The notes under the pieces were generated by a model. The model worked only from the letters and a program-made list of their open reading frames with translations. It was not told the origin of the DNA and ran no database searches. The position numbers were made by a program, and so were the translations under genes. This document shows positions 1 to 8,202 of a stretch of 51,640 bases of DNA, piece by piece. The stretch is from an uncultured Muribaculaceae bacterium (GTDB taxonomy: Bacteria; Bacteroidota; Bacteroidia; Bacteroidales; Muribaculaceae). Location of the stretch: contig CAJUKU010000016.1 in assembly GCA_910587425.1 (NCBI GenBank), positions 1-51,640 of the forward strand, read 5' to 3'. Within the stretch, counting starts at the first letter, position 1, and each line of letters begins with the position of its first letter.

Positions 1-52
1 GACCCTCAACGGTTTTCAAGACCGCCGCAATCGACCACTCTGCCATCTCTCC
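1..52 (-). tRNA. tRNA-Ser (UGA), 3' part outside window
   Basis: Read on the minus strand, the sequence starts GGAGAGATGGCAGAGTGG and runs through a D-arm into an anticodon stem-loop with loop CTTGAAA, giving anticodon TGA, which decodes UCA serine. The variable arm begins (TGAGGGTC) and the rest of the long class II variable arm, T-arm and acceptor strand lie beyond base 1. A typical Bacteroidota promoter sits 12 bp upstream. The gene is cut by the window edge; nothing suggests it is broken. Confidence 0.93.
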
Positions 53-63
53 TTTTGCGTCGG

Positions 64-94
64 CAAAGTTAGCTCTTTTTTTTGAGTGGTGCAA
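64..94 (-). promoter_or_regulatory. Bacteroidota-type promoter of tRNA-Ser
   Basis: On the minus strand TTG (92-94), 20 bp, then TAACTTTG (64-71) match the Bacteroidota -33/-7 consensus TTG-N19/20-TAnnTTTG. Transcription would start about 5 bp before the tRNA 5' end. Confidence 0.7.
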
Positions 95-264
95 TAGTCT
101 TTGGTCACATTTCTGATTTTTTTGATATTTCTTCGAATTCTTCGAGTTGATTCATTCAAACAGAATCGTTCCAATCGGATTCTTCAGATGTGGGGATTCG
201 TCATGTAAAGAGGCGGTGGGGTTTTGCCGTAGAGGGGGGCGGTGGAGCGGATAAAAGTATGTTG

Positions 265-380
265 AAAAGAAATCGGACCGTGTCTCACGACAAAGTCCGA
301 TCAAAACATGTTGTAAAGTGTATATAGGGATGTGATTACATTAAGTTCGAATCAACATAGTGCTTGTGCAGTATGTGATT
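265..380 (-). ncRNA. Candidate small RNA, about 115 nt
   Basis: A promoter-like pair lies just upstream (386-416). On the minus strand the transcript would end in a hairpin whose outer arms are ATCGGAC (295-301) and GTCCGAT (272-278), with an inner CGTG-AGA-CACG stem, followed directly by a T-rich run (TTTCTTTTC, 263-271), as in an intrinsic terminator. No convincing open reading frame lies between. No known RNA family was recognised; both promoter and terminator are inferred from pattern only. Confidence 0.35.
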
Positions 381-385
381 CGGCA

Positions 386-416
386 CAAAAGTATATTATA
401 ATTTGGCGGAAAGCAA
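386..416 (-). promoter_or_regulatory. Bacteroidota-type promoter for the candidate small RNA
   Basis: On the minus strand TTG (414-416) is followed after exactly 20 bp by TACTTTTG (386-393), matching the -33/-7 consensus. It points toward the hairpin at 272-301. No gene start lies within the next 300 bases except tRNA-Ser. Confidence 0.4.
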
Positions 417-419
417 GTG

Positions 420-477
420 TTTTGGCAAAATGTTGCCAAAAGGTGACGTTTTTTAACCTTTTGCGAGTCGCAAAAGG
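420..477. repeat. Two adjacent perfect palindromes in a non-coding stretch
   Basis: TTTTGGCAA, 4 bases, TTGCCAAAA occupies 420-441. Fifteen bases later CCTTTTGCGA, one base, TCGCAAAAGG occupies 457-477. Both dyads are perfect. They could be operator sites or hairpins; no regulator gene lies beside them. The rest of the gap, 478-748, is G/T-rich and shows nothing I can name. A 66-codon frame across this area has no convincing protein character. Confidence 0.5.
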
Positions 478-748
478 CGTTTTGCGTAGTTATAGCTTGC
501 TTTGCCATGATGTTTTTGCGGCGTGGGGTTGAGAGTTGTCGCTGGTTGTTTTCTGTTGTTTCAGTATAGTTATTTGCTCAGGGTTGTTACCAAAGCGGTG
601 GGTGAGGGGAGAGGTTGTGAGGGTGAGATGAGAGGGGTTTTGAGAGTTGTTGTATAAAACTGTAAGTTCTGAGAGTCTGTGTAAGTTTTATGTAGGGTTG
701 GATTTTTGTCTTTATCTATGCTTTATCGTTTTTTTTGATGTGAGAGAA

Positions 749-2596
749 TCAGTTTTCGACGGATTGCATATCCACGAGACGTGAGTAGTACCCGTTGAGT
801 TTAAGCAGTTCATCGTGTGTGCCTCGCTCTACTATGCGTCCGCGGTGCAGCACGCAGATCTGTGTGGCATGGCGGATGGTTGCCAAGCGGTGGGCTATAA
901 CGAGTGTCGTGCGGTTGTGCATAAGTCGCTCGAGAGCTTGCTGTACGAGCAGTTCGGACTCGGAGTCGAGTGCCGAAGTAGCCTCGTCGAGTATAAGTAT
1001 CGGAGGGTTCTTAAGTATTGCACGCGCGATGCTGATGCGCTGGCGCTGACCGCCGGATAGCCGGCAGCCGCGGTCGCCGATATATGTGTCATAGCCATGC
1101 TCGGATTCGATGATGAATTCGTGTGCGTTGGCTATGCGGGCGGCTTCCTGCACCTGCTCGAGTGTGGCATCGGGGACTCCGAACGCTATGTTGTTGAAAA
1201 ATGTGTCGTTGAACAGTATCGCGTCTTGGTTGACATTGCCCATGAGCGAGCGCAGGTCATGTACGCGCAGGTCGCGTATGTCAATACCGTCGACCGTTAT
1301 CGAGCCATGCTGTATGTCGTAGAATCGTGGCAGAAGATCGGCGAGTGTGGACTTGCCGCTGCCACTCTGTCCGACGAGTGCCACTGTCTCTCCGGGGCGT
1401 ATCGTTATGTCGATTCCTTCCACAACCTGGTGCTTGCCGTCGTAGCTGAACGCGACATCTTTATAGCTGACCTCACCGCCTTTACGTTCCGGGAGTGGAG
1501 TAGGATTTGCCGGATCGGCTATGGGGTTGACCGCTTCGAGTATCTTGTCGATACGTTGCATGGATGCAAGACCTTTCTGTACGGCATACATCGCTTTCGA
1601 CAGATCTTTTGCGGGATTTATGATGCTGTAGAAAATCACGAGGTAGTAGATGAACATCGGGGCATCTATGCCGGAATGTCCGGTGATTATCAGAGATCCA
1701 CCGAACCATAGCACAATGGCTATGGTGACTGTGCCGAGAAATTCACTCATCGGGTGTGCGAGCGACTGACGGCGCGCCACGCGGTTTGACAACTCGAAAT
1801 TGCGCTGTGTTTCGGCATGGAAACGGCGTTCAACCTTTGATTCGGCATTGAATGCCTTGATTATCCGTAAGCCTCCGATAGTTTCCTCGATGTTGCTGAG
1901 TATCACGCCCCATTGGTTCTGGAGGTCGAGTGATGTACGCTTTAGGCTTTTGCCTACGCGCCCCATGAAAGTACCCGCCACGGGGAGCAGTACGAGCACA
2001 AACAGTGTCAGCTGCCAGCTTATCGCTATCATTATGGCAAGGCAGACAATGATCATCACGGGATTCTTGAAGATCATATCAAGCGATGCCATGACGGAGT
2101 TCTCCACCTCGGCTACATCGCCGCTCATGCGGGCAAGGACGTCGCCTTTACGCTCGTTGGTGAAAAATCCTATCGGGAGTGATACTATTTTATCGTATAG
2201 AGTGTTGCGGATATCGCGCACTATGCCCGAACGGAGCGGTATTATGAAATATGATCCGAGATATGAAGCTCCGGTCTTGAGAGCGGTCATCACCACAAGG
2301 AGCGCTCCGAGCAACGCGAGCGTAGCCGATGATCCCCATGCGTCAATCGCAAGTTGGGTGACATAATAGAAATTGTTGGTAGCTACATCGGCAAGATGCG
2401 TGATGCTTACGCCGCTCATAGGAATGTATTCGTATCCACGCTCGCGGATCTCGAATAGCATCTCAAGAATGGGCATTATGACGGCAAATGAGAATATGGT
2501 CAGGAGAGCGGCGAGGAGATTGCTCACCATGCTAAGCACGAGATATTTCTTATACGGGGGCACGTAGCGCCTCAGTAGCTTCCAGAATTGGTCCAT
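749..2596 (-). CDS. MsbA-like ABC exporter, fused permease and ATPase
   Basis: A 615-residue half-transporter: six membrane segments (first near residues 17-45, others to about 330) followed by a nucleotide-binding domain. Walker A is GQSGSGKST at 409-417; the LSGGQRQR signature and the DEATSALD Walker B/D-loop follow. The length and domain order match homodimeric exporters of the MsbA/multidrug class in the inner membrane, which flip lipids or expel hydrophobic compounds; the substrate cannot be read from sequence. It is separated by 115 bp from the upstream histidine kinase and has its own promoter, so it is probably an independent unit. The start is set by the conserved N-terminal MDQFWKLLRR segment and lies only a few bases from the predicted transcription start. 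No defects seen. Confidence 0.93.
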   Translation of the reverse strand: MDQFWKLLRRYVPPYKKYLVLSMVSNLLAALLTIFSFAVIMPILEMLFEIRERGYEYIPMSGVSITHLADVATNNFYYVTQLAIDAWGSSATLALLGALLVVMTALKTGASYLGSYFIIPLRSGIVRDIRNTLYDKIVSLPIGFFTNERKGDVLARMSGDVAEVENSVMASLDMIFKNPVMIIVCLAIMIAISWQLTLFVLVLLPVAGTFMGRVGKSLKRTSLDLQNQWGVILSNIEETIGGLRIIKAFNAESKVERRFHAETQRNFELSNRVARRQSLAHPMSEFLGTVTIAIVLWFGGSLIITGHSGIDAPMFIYYLVIFYSIINPAKDLSKAMYAVQKGLASMQRIDKILEAVNPIADPANPTPLPERKGGEVSYKDVAFSYDGKHQVVEGIDITIRPGETVALVGQSGSGKSTLADLLPRFYDIQHGSITVDGIDIRDLRVHDLRSLMGNVNQDAILFNDTFFNNIAFGVPDATLEQVQEAARIANAHEFIIESEHGYDTYIGDRGCRLSGGQRQRISIARAILKNPPILILDEATSALDSESELLVQQALERLMHNRTTLVIAHRLATIRHATQICVLHRGRIVERGTHDELLKLNGYYSRLVDMQSVEN

Positions 2597-2604
2597 ATCG
2601 GCTG

Positions 2605-2634
2605 CAAAGGTAGTGATTTTGCGCGAGAGTGCAA
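2605..2634 (-). promoter_or_regulatory. Bacteroidota-type promoter of the ABC exporter
   Basis: On the minus strand TTG (2632-2634), 19 bp, TACCTTTG (2605-2612). The -7 box ends 8 bp before the ATG at 2596, so the 5' leader would be only a few nucleotides long. Confidence 0.6.
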
Positions 2635-2711
2635 CGCCCGGTGCGGGTTTTCATGAAGTTTTCCTGCACTTGCCGGCTGCGACTACCTGTCTGTGGATGG
2701 TTGCGGCAGGC

Positions 2712-4079
2712 TCAGTTGTGCGGGAATTGTATGGTGAATGTTGTGGTCGGGCGGGGTGCTCCGGGAGTGTCATTATCTGTGAGATCCTGTGAATTGCTCT
2801 CGGTTGCAAGCGAGAATGTGGCTGAATGGCGTCTCAGTATCTCAGCCACAAACATAAGCCCGAGTCCGCGCCCTCCGGGTTTTGTGGAGAAGAACGGCGA
2901 GAAGATATGTCCTACGGCGTCAGGCGATATTCCGGGGCCGTCGTCGGATATGGTCAGCGTGCGTGAATGTTTTGTAGCGGTCACAGTTATATCAATATGT
3001 GAATCCGGGCGGTTCGCTATGCTTTCCAACGCGTTCTTGAATACATTCACGATCACTTGCTCGATAAGCACCGGATCGGCACTTATCTCCACCGGCTCGT
3101 CGGGCAGCGAGCATCGGAGCGTGATGTTCTGTGTGATCAGTGATTCAAGGAACGGTCGGAGCGCCACAATGGTATGGTTTATGTCGACTTTCCTGAGAGA
3201 CGGTGCGGGGATTTTCACCACATTGGCATAAGAGGTGATGAAATTGCTCAGCGAGTGGCACCTGTCTGTGCAGCTTTCGAGTGTCGCAACTACATCGGAA
3301 GTCGTCGGATCCGGCTGCATTATATCCCTTATGGTCTGGAGTATGGAATTGACCCCGGCGAGTGTGTTGTTCACCTCGTGGGCTATGATGCGGATCACCT
3401 TGCCGTATGCAGTCTTCTCAGCCTCGATCACTTCGTTGGTAAGCGGTTCGGCGAATATGTATGGCCGGGCGAATCCTGATTCCATGAACGACAAGTGTGA
3501 GCATCGGATTATATCAGTATCACTGAGACGGAATGTGTGGGTGCTCTCCTGTGGCAGATTTGCGAGGCAGCGGGCGAGCTCGGAGCGGTGGCGTATGTCA
3601 GCCATTGTTTTTCCGGCAAGCTCTTCGGATGTCATGTCGGCGAGGAGATGCCGCATAGCCGGATTGACATCTGCAATGCGCCCGTCGAAGTCGAGCACAG
3701 CTATGCCTATCGGCGATGCCTCTATGAGTTTCTGGAGAAAGTGATTCTGCTCATGAAGCTTCATACGCTCGCTTTTCAACTGATCCATCATGTTGTTGAA
3801 CATCCTGACAAGATGATCAGCATCAATTTGTCCGACCGGAGCAAGGCGGCTCGAGAAATCCTGTGCCAGCAGCAGATCCATACCGGTAGATATGGTGTGG
3901 AACGGGCGCACAAGACTGAAAAACAGCCATGCGAGAATCGCGATAGGTATCAAGATTACTATAGCTATAATCCATGCGGGCAGTGTGTGCAGCCAACCAT
4001 TGAGTTCGGGAAAACATACCACTGCGATAAGGAGCAGCACGCACAACACGAGATAACGGAAAACGTTGATAGCTTTCAT
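2712..4079 (-). CDS. Sensor histidine kinase, NtrY-like, partner of the NtrC-class regulator
   Basis: 455 residues. Two N-terminal membrane segments (about 8-25 and 33-57) with a very short periplasmic link, a HAMP-like stretch, a PAS domain (about 115-215), and a kinase core with the phosphorylated histidine in IIAHEVNNTL (H234) and the ATP-binding G-boxes DDGPGIS and GGRGLGL near the end. The small periplasmic loop suggests sensing inside the membrane or cytoplasm, perhaps through the PAS domain. It follows its response regulator by 16 bp on the same strand, so the two form one operon. NtrY-type kinases normally phosphorylate NtrC-type activators; here the target is probably the neighbouring transporter array (inference from position and the sigma-54 promoter there). 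Confidence 0.92.
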   Translation of the reverse strand: MKAINVFRYLVLCVLLLIAVVCFPELNGWLHTLPAWIIAIVILIPIAILAWLFFSLVRPFHTISTGMDLLLAQDFSSRLAPVGQIDADHLVRMFNNMMDQLKSERMKLHEQNHFLQKLIEASPIGIAVLDFDGRIADVNPAMRHLLADMTSEELAGKTMADIRHRSELARCLANLPQESTHTFRLSDTDIIRCSHLSFMESGFARPYIFAEPLTNEVIEAEKTAYGKVIRIIAHEVNNTLAGVNSILQTIRDIMQPDPTTSDVVATLESCTDRCHSLSNFITSYANVVKIPAPSLRKVDINHTIVALRPFLESLITQNITLRCSLPDEPVEISADPVLIEQVIVNVFKNALESIANRPDSHIDITVTATKHSRTLTISDDGPGISPDAVGHIFSPFFSTKPGGRGLGLMFVAEILRRHSATFSLATESNSQDLTDNDTPGAPRPTTTFTIQFPHN

Positions 4080-4095
4080 GTGACTGACATATGTG

Positions 4096-5445
4096 TCAAG
4101 GGTTGCTTAGTCCGAATTTCTGCATGCGGCGGTAAAGCGACTGTCGCGTTATGCCGAGAGCCGATGCCGCCATGCTCAGGTTTCCGCCTGAAGAGTCGAT
4201 TGCACCTATGATGGCGCGCCGCTCCAGTTCATCGAGTGTCAGCCCGCTGTCGGTAGCAAGTGCGCGTGCAGCTCCCGGTAGCGGTATGCTGTCGGGCGCC
4301 ACAACCTTAAAGTCGTTGGCAGTCAGTCGCTCGCAGCCTCCCACAATAATAGCGCGCTCCACCAGGTTGCGGAGTTCGCGTATATTTCCGGGATATGGTT
4401 GTGATGCGAGCCATGTCATTGCATCGGCGCTTATCGTAGGGCGTTGCGTGCGTTCGCGGGTGGCGTATGCATCGGCAAAATGATTGACAAGGAGTGGTAT
4501 GTCCTCACGCCGTTCGCGCAGTGGTGGCAGACGCAGAGTTATCAGGTTAATTCGGTAATAAAGGTCTTCACGAAATGTGCCGTCGGCAACCATAGCCTCA
4601 AGGTGTGCGTTAGTGGCGCAGACCACACGGACGTCAGCTTTCCGCGGGCGGCTCTCGCCGAGCGGCTCGAATGTGCGTTCCTGTAGCACGCGCAGAAGTT
4701 TCACCTGCGACGGCTGGTCAAGGTCGGCGATCTCATCAAGGAAGATAGTGCCACCCTCGGCAGTCTCAAAGCGCCCTTTGCGTGCGGCGACAGCACCTGT
4801 GAACGCGCCTTTTGTGTGTCCGAACATCTCGCTCTCGAACAGCGAGCGGGGAACACCACCGAGATTGACAGCGACAAACTCGCCTGCGCGACGGCGGCTG
4901 TTGATATGCAGAGCACGCGCGATAAGTTCCTTGCCTGTGCCGTTCTCGCCGAGTATTAGCACGGAAGCGTCGGTCGGTGCCACACGCCGTACTTTTTGCA
5001 ACACCGATTCGAGAGCGGGGGAGTTGCCTATAATTTCTGAACGGTCGAAGTCGTCGGTCTGGTCATTGGCATCGTCGGGCGACAGTTTTGTAGCTGTGGC
5101 AACGCGGCGCAGCAGATCGGTATTGTCCCACGGCTTTGTGATAAAGTCGAACGCTCCCGACTGCATCCCCTCTACAGCGAGAGGAATGCTGCCCCATGCC
5201 GTGATGAGTATCACCGGAGTATCCGGCTGGAACACCTTGCATTTGCGCAGCAGTTCTATTCCCTCTTCTCCACTTACCGAGAGAGTGAAATTCATGTCGA
5301 GCATGATCAGGCTCAGACGTGTGCGGCGGACCTCGGCGAGCACTTCACCGGGGGTCGATACGGCTTTCACATCATATCCGGCGCGTTTGAGCAGCAGTGA
5401 TAGCGATAGGCGCACGCTGTCGTCATCATCGGCAATGAGTATCAT
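4096..5445 (-). CDS. Sigma-54-dependent response regulator, NtrC class
   Basis: 449 residues in three domains. The receiver (1-120) has the acidic cluster ADDDD and phospho-acceptor D50 in LIMLD. The AAA+ domain has Walker A GENGTGKE (166-173), the GAFTGA sigma-54 contact loop (213-218), Walker B TIFLDE (233-238) and the LPPLRER segment. The C-terminus is a Fis-type helix-turn-helix (MAASALGITRQSLYRR). All catalytic motifs are intact, so it should open sigma-54 promoters when phosphorylated. First gene of its operon, behind a housekeeping-type promoter, 16 bp before the kinase. Two strong -24/-12 promoters in the window (19650-19665 and 39227-39242) are its likely targets. Confidence 0.95.
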   Translation of the reverse strand: MILIADDDDSVRLSLSLLLKRAGYDVKAVSTPGEVLAEVRRTRLSLIMLDMNFTLSVSGEEGIELLRKCKVFQPDTPVILITAWGSIPLAVEGMQSGAFDFITKPWDNTDLLRRVATATKLSPDDANDQTDDFDRSEIIGNSPALESVLQKVRRVAPTDASVLILGENGTGKELIARALHINSRRRAGEFVAVNLGGVPRSLFESEMFGHTKGAFTGAVAARKGRFETAEGGTIFLDEIADLDQPSQVKLLRVLQERTFEPLGESRPRKADVRVVCATNAHLEAMVADGTFREDLYYRINLITLRLPPLRERREDIPLLVNHFADAYATRERTQRPTISADAMTWLASQPYPGNIRELRNLVERAIIVGGCERLTANDFKVVAPDSIPLPGAARALATDSGLTLDELERRAIIGAIDSSGGNLSMAASALGITRQSLYRRMQKFGLSNP

Positions 5446-5473
5446 AGATCGTCTGGAATAGTTTTTTATTCTA

Positions 5474-5505
5474 CAAAATTACTATTATAATCCGGAGATA
5501 CCAAA
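5474..5505 (-). promoter_or_regulatory. Housekeeping-type promoter of the regulator-kinase operon
   Basis: On the minus strand TTTG (5502-5505), about 20 bp, TAATTTTG (5474-5481), close to the Bacteroidota consensus. It overlaps the tail of the array terminator, so the regulator pair can be expressed independently of the sigma-54 array upstream. Confidence 0.65.
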
Positions 5506-5541
5506 AGTGGGCGTGCCGTTCATTTTTGCCACGCCCACTTT
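5504..5541 (-). terminator. Hairpin terminator at the end of the permease array
   Basis: Perfect 12-bp arms AAAGTGGGCGTG (5504-5515) and CACGCCCACTTT (5530-5541) around a 14-base loop, 36 bp past the stop of the last permease; a short T run follows on the minus strand. It separates the array from the regulator operon. Confidence 0.75.
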
Positions 5542-5576
5542 GTCTGCCGGTATTCTGTTTATCGTGTATGGCTGGG

Positions 5577-6896
5577 TCACTCTGCCGCGAGAGCGCGTGC
5601 CGGATCGGTACGCATGGCGCGACGAGCCGGAATCCAGATACCGAGCACTATCATCACAGCCATTAGCAGGAATGTGATGGCGATCTCAAGCAGCAGACGT
5701 CCCGGTGCCAGATATACGCCATACATGTGTGTGTTAAGTTCATAGTGTGCAAGTACCGTGTCGATCAGCGCCGCTGGTATGGTGGCGAGCAGGAGTATGC
5801 CGAGTCCCTCGCCGATAAGTCGGGATGATATGTGCCGCCGGCGTGCGCCGAAAGTTTTGCGGATGGCAATCTCGCTGACGCGTTGCTGAGTGCGGAACCA
5901 GAATGTGCCGAATACCCCGAGGAAAATGCTGAGCAACAGGAAGCCTATGCACACACCCCAGTTGCGGAGGTGCAGCCGGTCGTCGCGTTCATAATCGTCA
6001 GCGAAGTCGGCATAAGTGTTGATTTCATCGAAGGTGACGTTGTAGGCTTTGTAGAGCTTGTCGGCATTTTCGTAGATATCATCTATAAATGCTTTCTCAC
6101 GTCCGGGATGAACACGCACGTTGAGTGTGTATCCTGAGCGGGTGCTGTCGAGCAGCGATATGTATTTCGCAGAATTGCTCACCCCCTTGAAGCGGCTCAT
6201 TGAGTTCAGATACGGTATCACCGCCCCGACGCGCACTGTGCGTGTGGTGTCGTTGTTGACATAAAACTCGCAGCCACGGAGCGATCGAGGGGTGCGGTTG
6301 GAGCGCACTACAGCCGATTCTGACATCAGTATCTCGCCACGGAGTAATATCTCGCCGAGTTCTTCAGGTGTCTCGCCATCAATACCGTGTATGTCGAACA
6401 CTTTCAGGTTTTCGGGAGTCATCTCCACCTTGTAGAGCCGGTAATTGACATCATCCGGACGGTCGTCAGTATTCTCACCTCTTGCTTCACCTATGCGGAG
6501 TGTATCGCCCTGCTGAGGGTATGCCTCGACCATCGAGGTTATTGACCAAGATCCGTCAAACGGTTGTCCGCCTCCGGTGGCTGATCCAGCCGCAATCACA
6601 TCCGGGTGGTTGCTGATACGGCTGAGCAGTGTATTTACCCCTTTTGCCCAGTGCTGCCAATAGTTAAGACCGTCATCAAGCTGAACATACTCCGGACTTG
6701 CCTCAGGTATAGAAGTGAAATCCATGTGTATGGTCGATGTGGTGTCAAATCCTTGCGGCTCGAGTCGCTTTGCGGTCGCTACAGTGATGAAATCCACGGC
6801 ATACCAAAGCACTACGCTGACAATAAGCAGCTCTACGCCAAGCCATAGGTTTGACCGCCACTCGTTGGAGATCTGTCGGAAAAGTTTTCGTTTCAT
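5577..6896 (-). CDS. FtsX/MacB-type permease B4 (last gene of the array)
   Basis: 439 residues, type B of the array: N-terminus MKRKLFRQISNEWRSNLW, membrane segment about 20-42, a periplasmic MacB-core-like region (about 45-300), then three C-terminal membrane segments with the FtsX coupling stretch FRTQQRVSEIAIRKTFGA and the ending WIPARRAMRTDPARAL. Its coupling loop (RKTFGARRRHIS) differs from the other B copies, which carry RKVNGA. The start overlaps the A4 stop by four bases (ATGA), indicating translational coupling. No ATPase domain; it must use the ATPase at 17531-18205 or another LolD/MacB-type ATPase in the cell. Substrate unknown. Confidence 0.88.
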   Translation of the reverse strand: MKRKLFRQISNEWRSNLWLGVELLIVSVVLWYAVDFITVATAKRLEPQGFDTTSTIHMDFTSIPEASPEYVQLDDGLNYWQHWAKGVNTLLSRISNHPDVIAAGSATGGGQPFDGSWSITSMVEAYPQQGDTLRIGEARGENTDDRPDDVNYRLYKVEMTPENLKVFDIHGIDGETPEELGEILLRGEILMSESAVVRSNRTPRSLRGCEFYVNNDTTRTVRVGAVIPYLNSMSRFKGVSNSAKYISLLDSTRSGYTLNVRVHPGREKAFIDDIYENADKLYKAYNVTFDEINTYADFADDYERDDRLHLRNWGVCIGFLLLSIFLGVFGTFWFRTQQRVSEIAIRKTFGARRRHISSRLIGEGLGILLLATIPAALIDTVLAHYELNTHMYGVYLAPGRLLLEIAITFLLMAVMIVLGIWIPARRAMRTDPARALAAE

Positions 6897-8173
6897 CGTT
6901 CGTTGCCGTTAATAGCGTTTACAGTGTTGATGCGTGATGCGTGTATAGCCGGTATGCCTGCGCTCAGGAAATTCAGAATGAAGCAGAATATGAGTGCCAG
7001 AATGAATGTCGACCAGTGGAACATGGCTGATATATCGGCAATCGGTGCTGTTTCCATTGACTGAAACATCGACTTGCTGTCGGCGAATACCAGTGGCGCG
7101 AACAGGTAGGCGAACGCGAGGCTGAACGCGAGTCCAAGGATTCCTCCGATCAGCGTTATGACAAGGTTTTCAGTAAGAATCGATCTAATGATTCTGCCGC
7201 GTGGCGCTCCGAAAGCCCTGCGTACGCCTATCTCAGCCTTGCGGTGGCGCAGACGGCTCTGTGTCATTCCGGCGAGGTTGACAGCCGGAATAATCAGCAG
7301 GATCAGGTAGAGGATATAACGCCGTTTGCGTTCACCTTTCACGTCAGGCTCAGATCCCCACTCGGTATCAATAGCCATCTGTTCCTGATCGAACGGATGG
7401 TAAAGGGTGTTTATCTCAAACTCGGCGCTTGAGAGGCGTGTGTTTATCTCAGCGACACGCCTATCGGTAGCATCTTTCACCTGACTGTTGGTGCTGGAGC
7501 GGTCTACAAGGGCTGCGGCGCAATATCCTCCGGTGAACCCGTTAGGTCCGTCGTCGGGCTTGTCGGGTTTGTATGGGGTCCATATCTGCGCGAATGCTTC
7601 GGTAGCGAGCGGGCTGACATCGCCCACCACACCGATCACTGTATATGGCGTACGGTTTACCCAGAGCTCCTTGCCTACGGCTTGTTCAGGTGATGTCCAG
7701 TAACGACGGGCTATGCCACGGGTTATGACCACGTTCTTATCGCCGTTGGCGCACATGACGGAGTCGTACGGGTGCCCTGCGATGAAATTATGGGCGAAGA
7801 CGCGCCAGTAGGTTGGATCGGTCTGGCGTAATGAAGTGCGCAACTGTGGTGTGCCCTTCACGCCGACCGGAACCGTGGCAATGCCTCCATAAGTGGTGTA
7901 TAGCTCCACCCCCTCCAGATTGTCAAATATCTGTGAGATTGCGTGGCTTGACAGGCGCGATGCCATAGCCCATCCGTTTTCACCGGTTCCTTTCACCTGG
8001 AGGTTTTCCAGGTAAAGCATCCGGTCGCGGTTCGGCTCTTGTCCGAATGATTCTGTCTTGACCTGCTGCATCATCACCACAATCATGATCAGGAATATGG
8101 CGAGTGCAGTGCCGGCAATGGTGACAGTAGCTATGACAGGCTGCGATTTTAGTTCGTTGAATATCTGTTTCAT
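6893..8173 (-). CDS. FtsX/MacB-type permease A4
   Basis: 426 residues, type A of the array: N-terminus MKQIFNELKSQPVIATV, membrane segment about 14-37 with GTALAIFLIM, an extracytoplasmic core (about 40-285) containing QTDPTYWRVFAHNFIAG and GVVGDVSPLATEAFAQIW, then three membrane helices with the coupling stretch SRLRHRKAEIGVRRAFGA. This copy has HRKAE where other A copies have RRR(V/M)(S/E)E. It ends overlapping B4 by four bases and starts 29 bp after B3. Such half-size permeases work as dimers with a cytoplasmic ATPase; A4 probably pairs with B4 (inference from adjacency). Confidence 0.88.
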   Translation of the reverse strand: MKQIFNELKSQPVIATVTIAGTALAIFLIMIVVMMQQVKTESFGQEPNRDRMLYLENLQVKGTGENGWAMASRLSSHAISQIFDNLEGVELYTTYGGIATVPVGVKGTPQLRTSLRQTDPTYWRVFAHNFIAGHPYDSVMCANGDKNVVITRGIARRYWTSPEQAVGKELWVNRTPYTVIGVVGDVSPLATEAFAQIWTPYKPDKPDDGPNGFTGGYCAAALVDRSSTNSQVKDATDRRVAEINTRLSSAEFEINTLYHPFDQEQMAIDTEWGSEPDVKGERKRRYILYLILLIIPAVNLAGMTQSRLRHRKAEIGVRRAFGAPRGRIIRSILTENLVITLIGGILGLAFSLAFAYLFAPLVFADSKSMFQSMETAPIADISAMFHWSTFILALIFCFILNFLSAGIPAIHASRINTVNAINGNER

Positions 8174-8202
8174 CGAATGTCGTTGATAGTTGCTTGCTAA
8201 GG

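Noticed and set aside
332..532. 66-codon plus frame
   Set aside because: It spans two perfect palindromes in a non-coding stretch; no domain and an unlikely composition.
1097..1711. 204-codon frame on plus strand inside the ABC exporter
   Set aside because: It is antisense to the conserved nucleotide-binding domain; its composition (many V, Y, R, C) is typical of a shadow frame.
4577..5461. 294-codon frame on plus strand
   Set aside because: It lies opposite the response regulator with all its conserved motifs; S/R-rich shadow without a domain.
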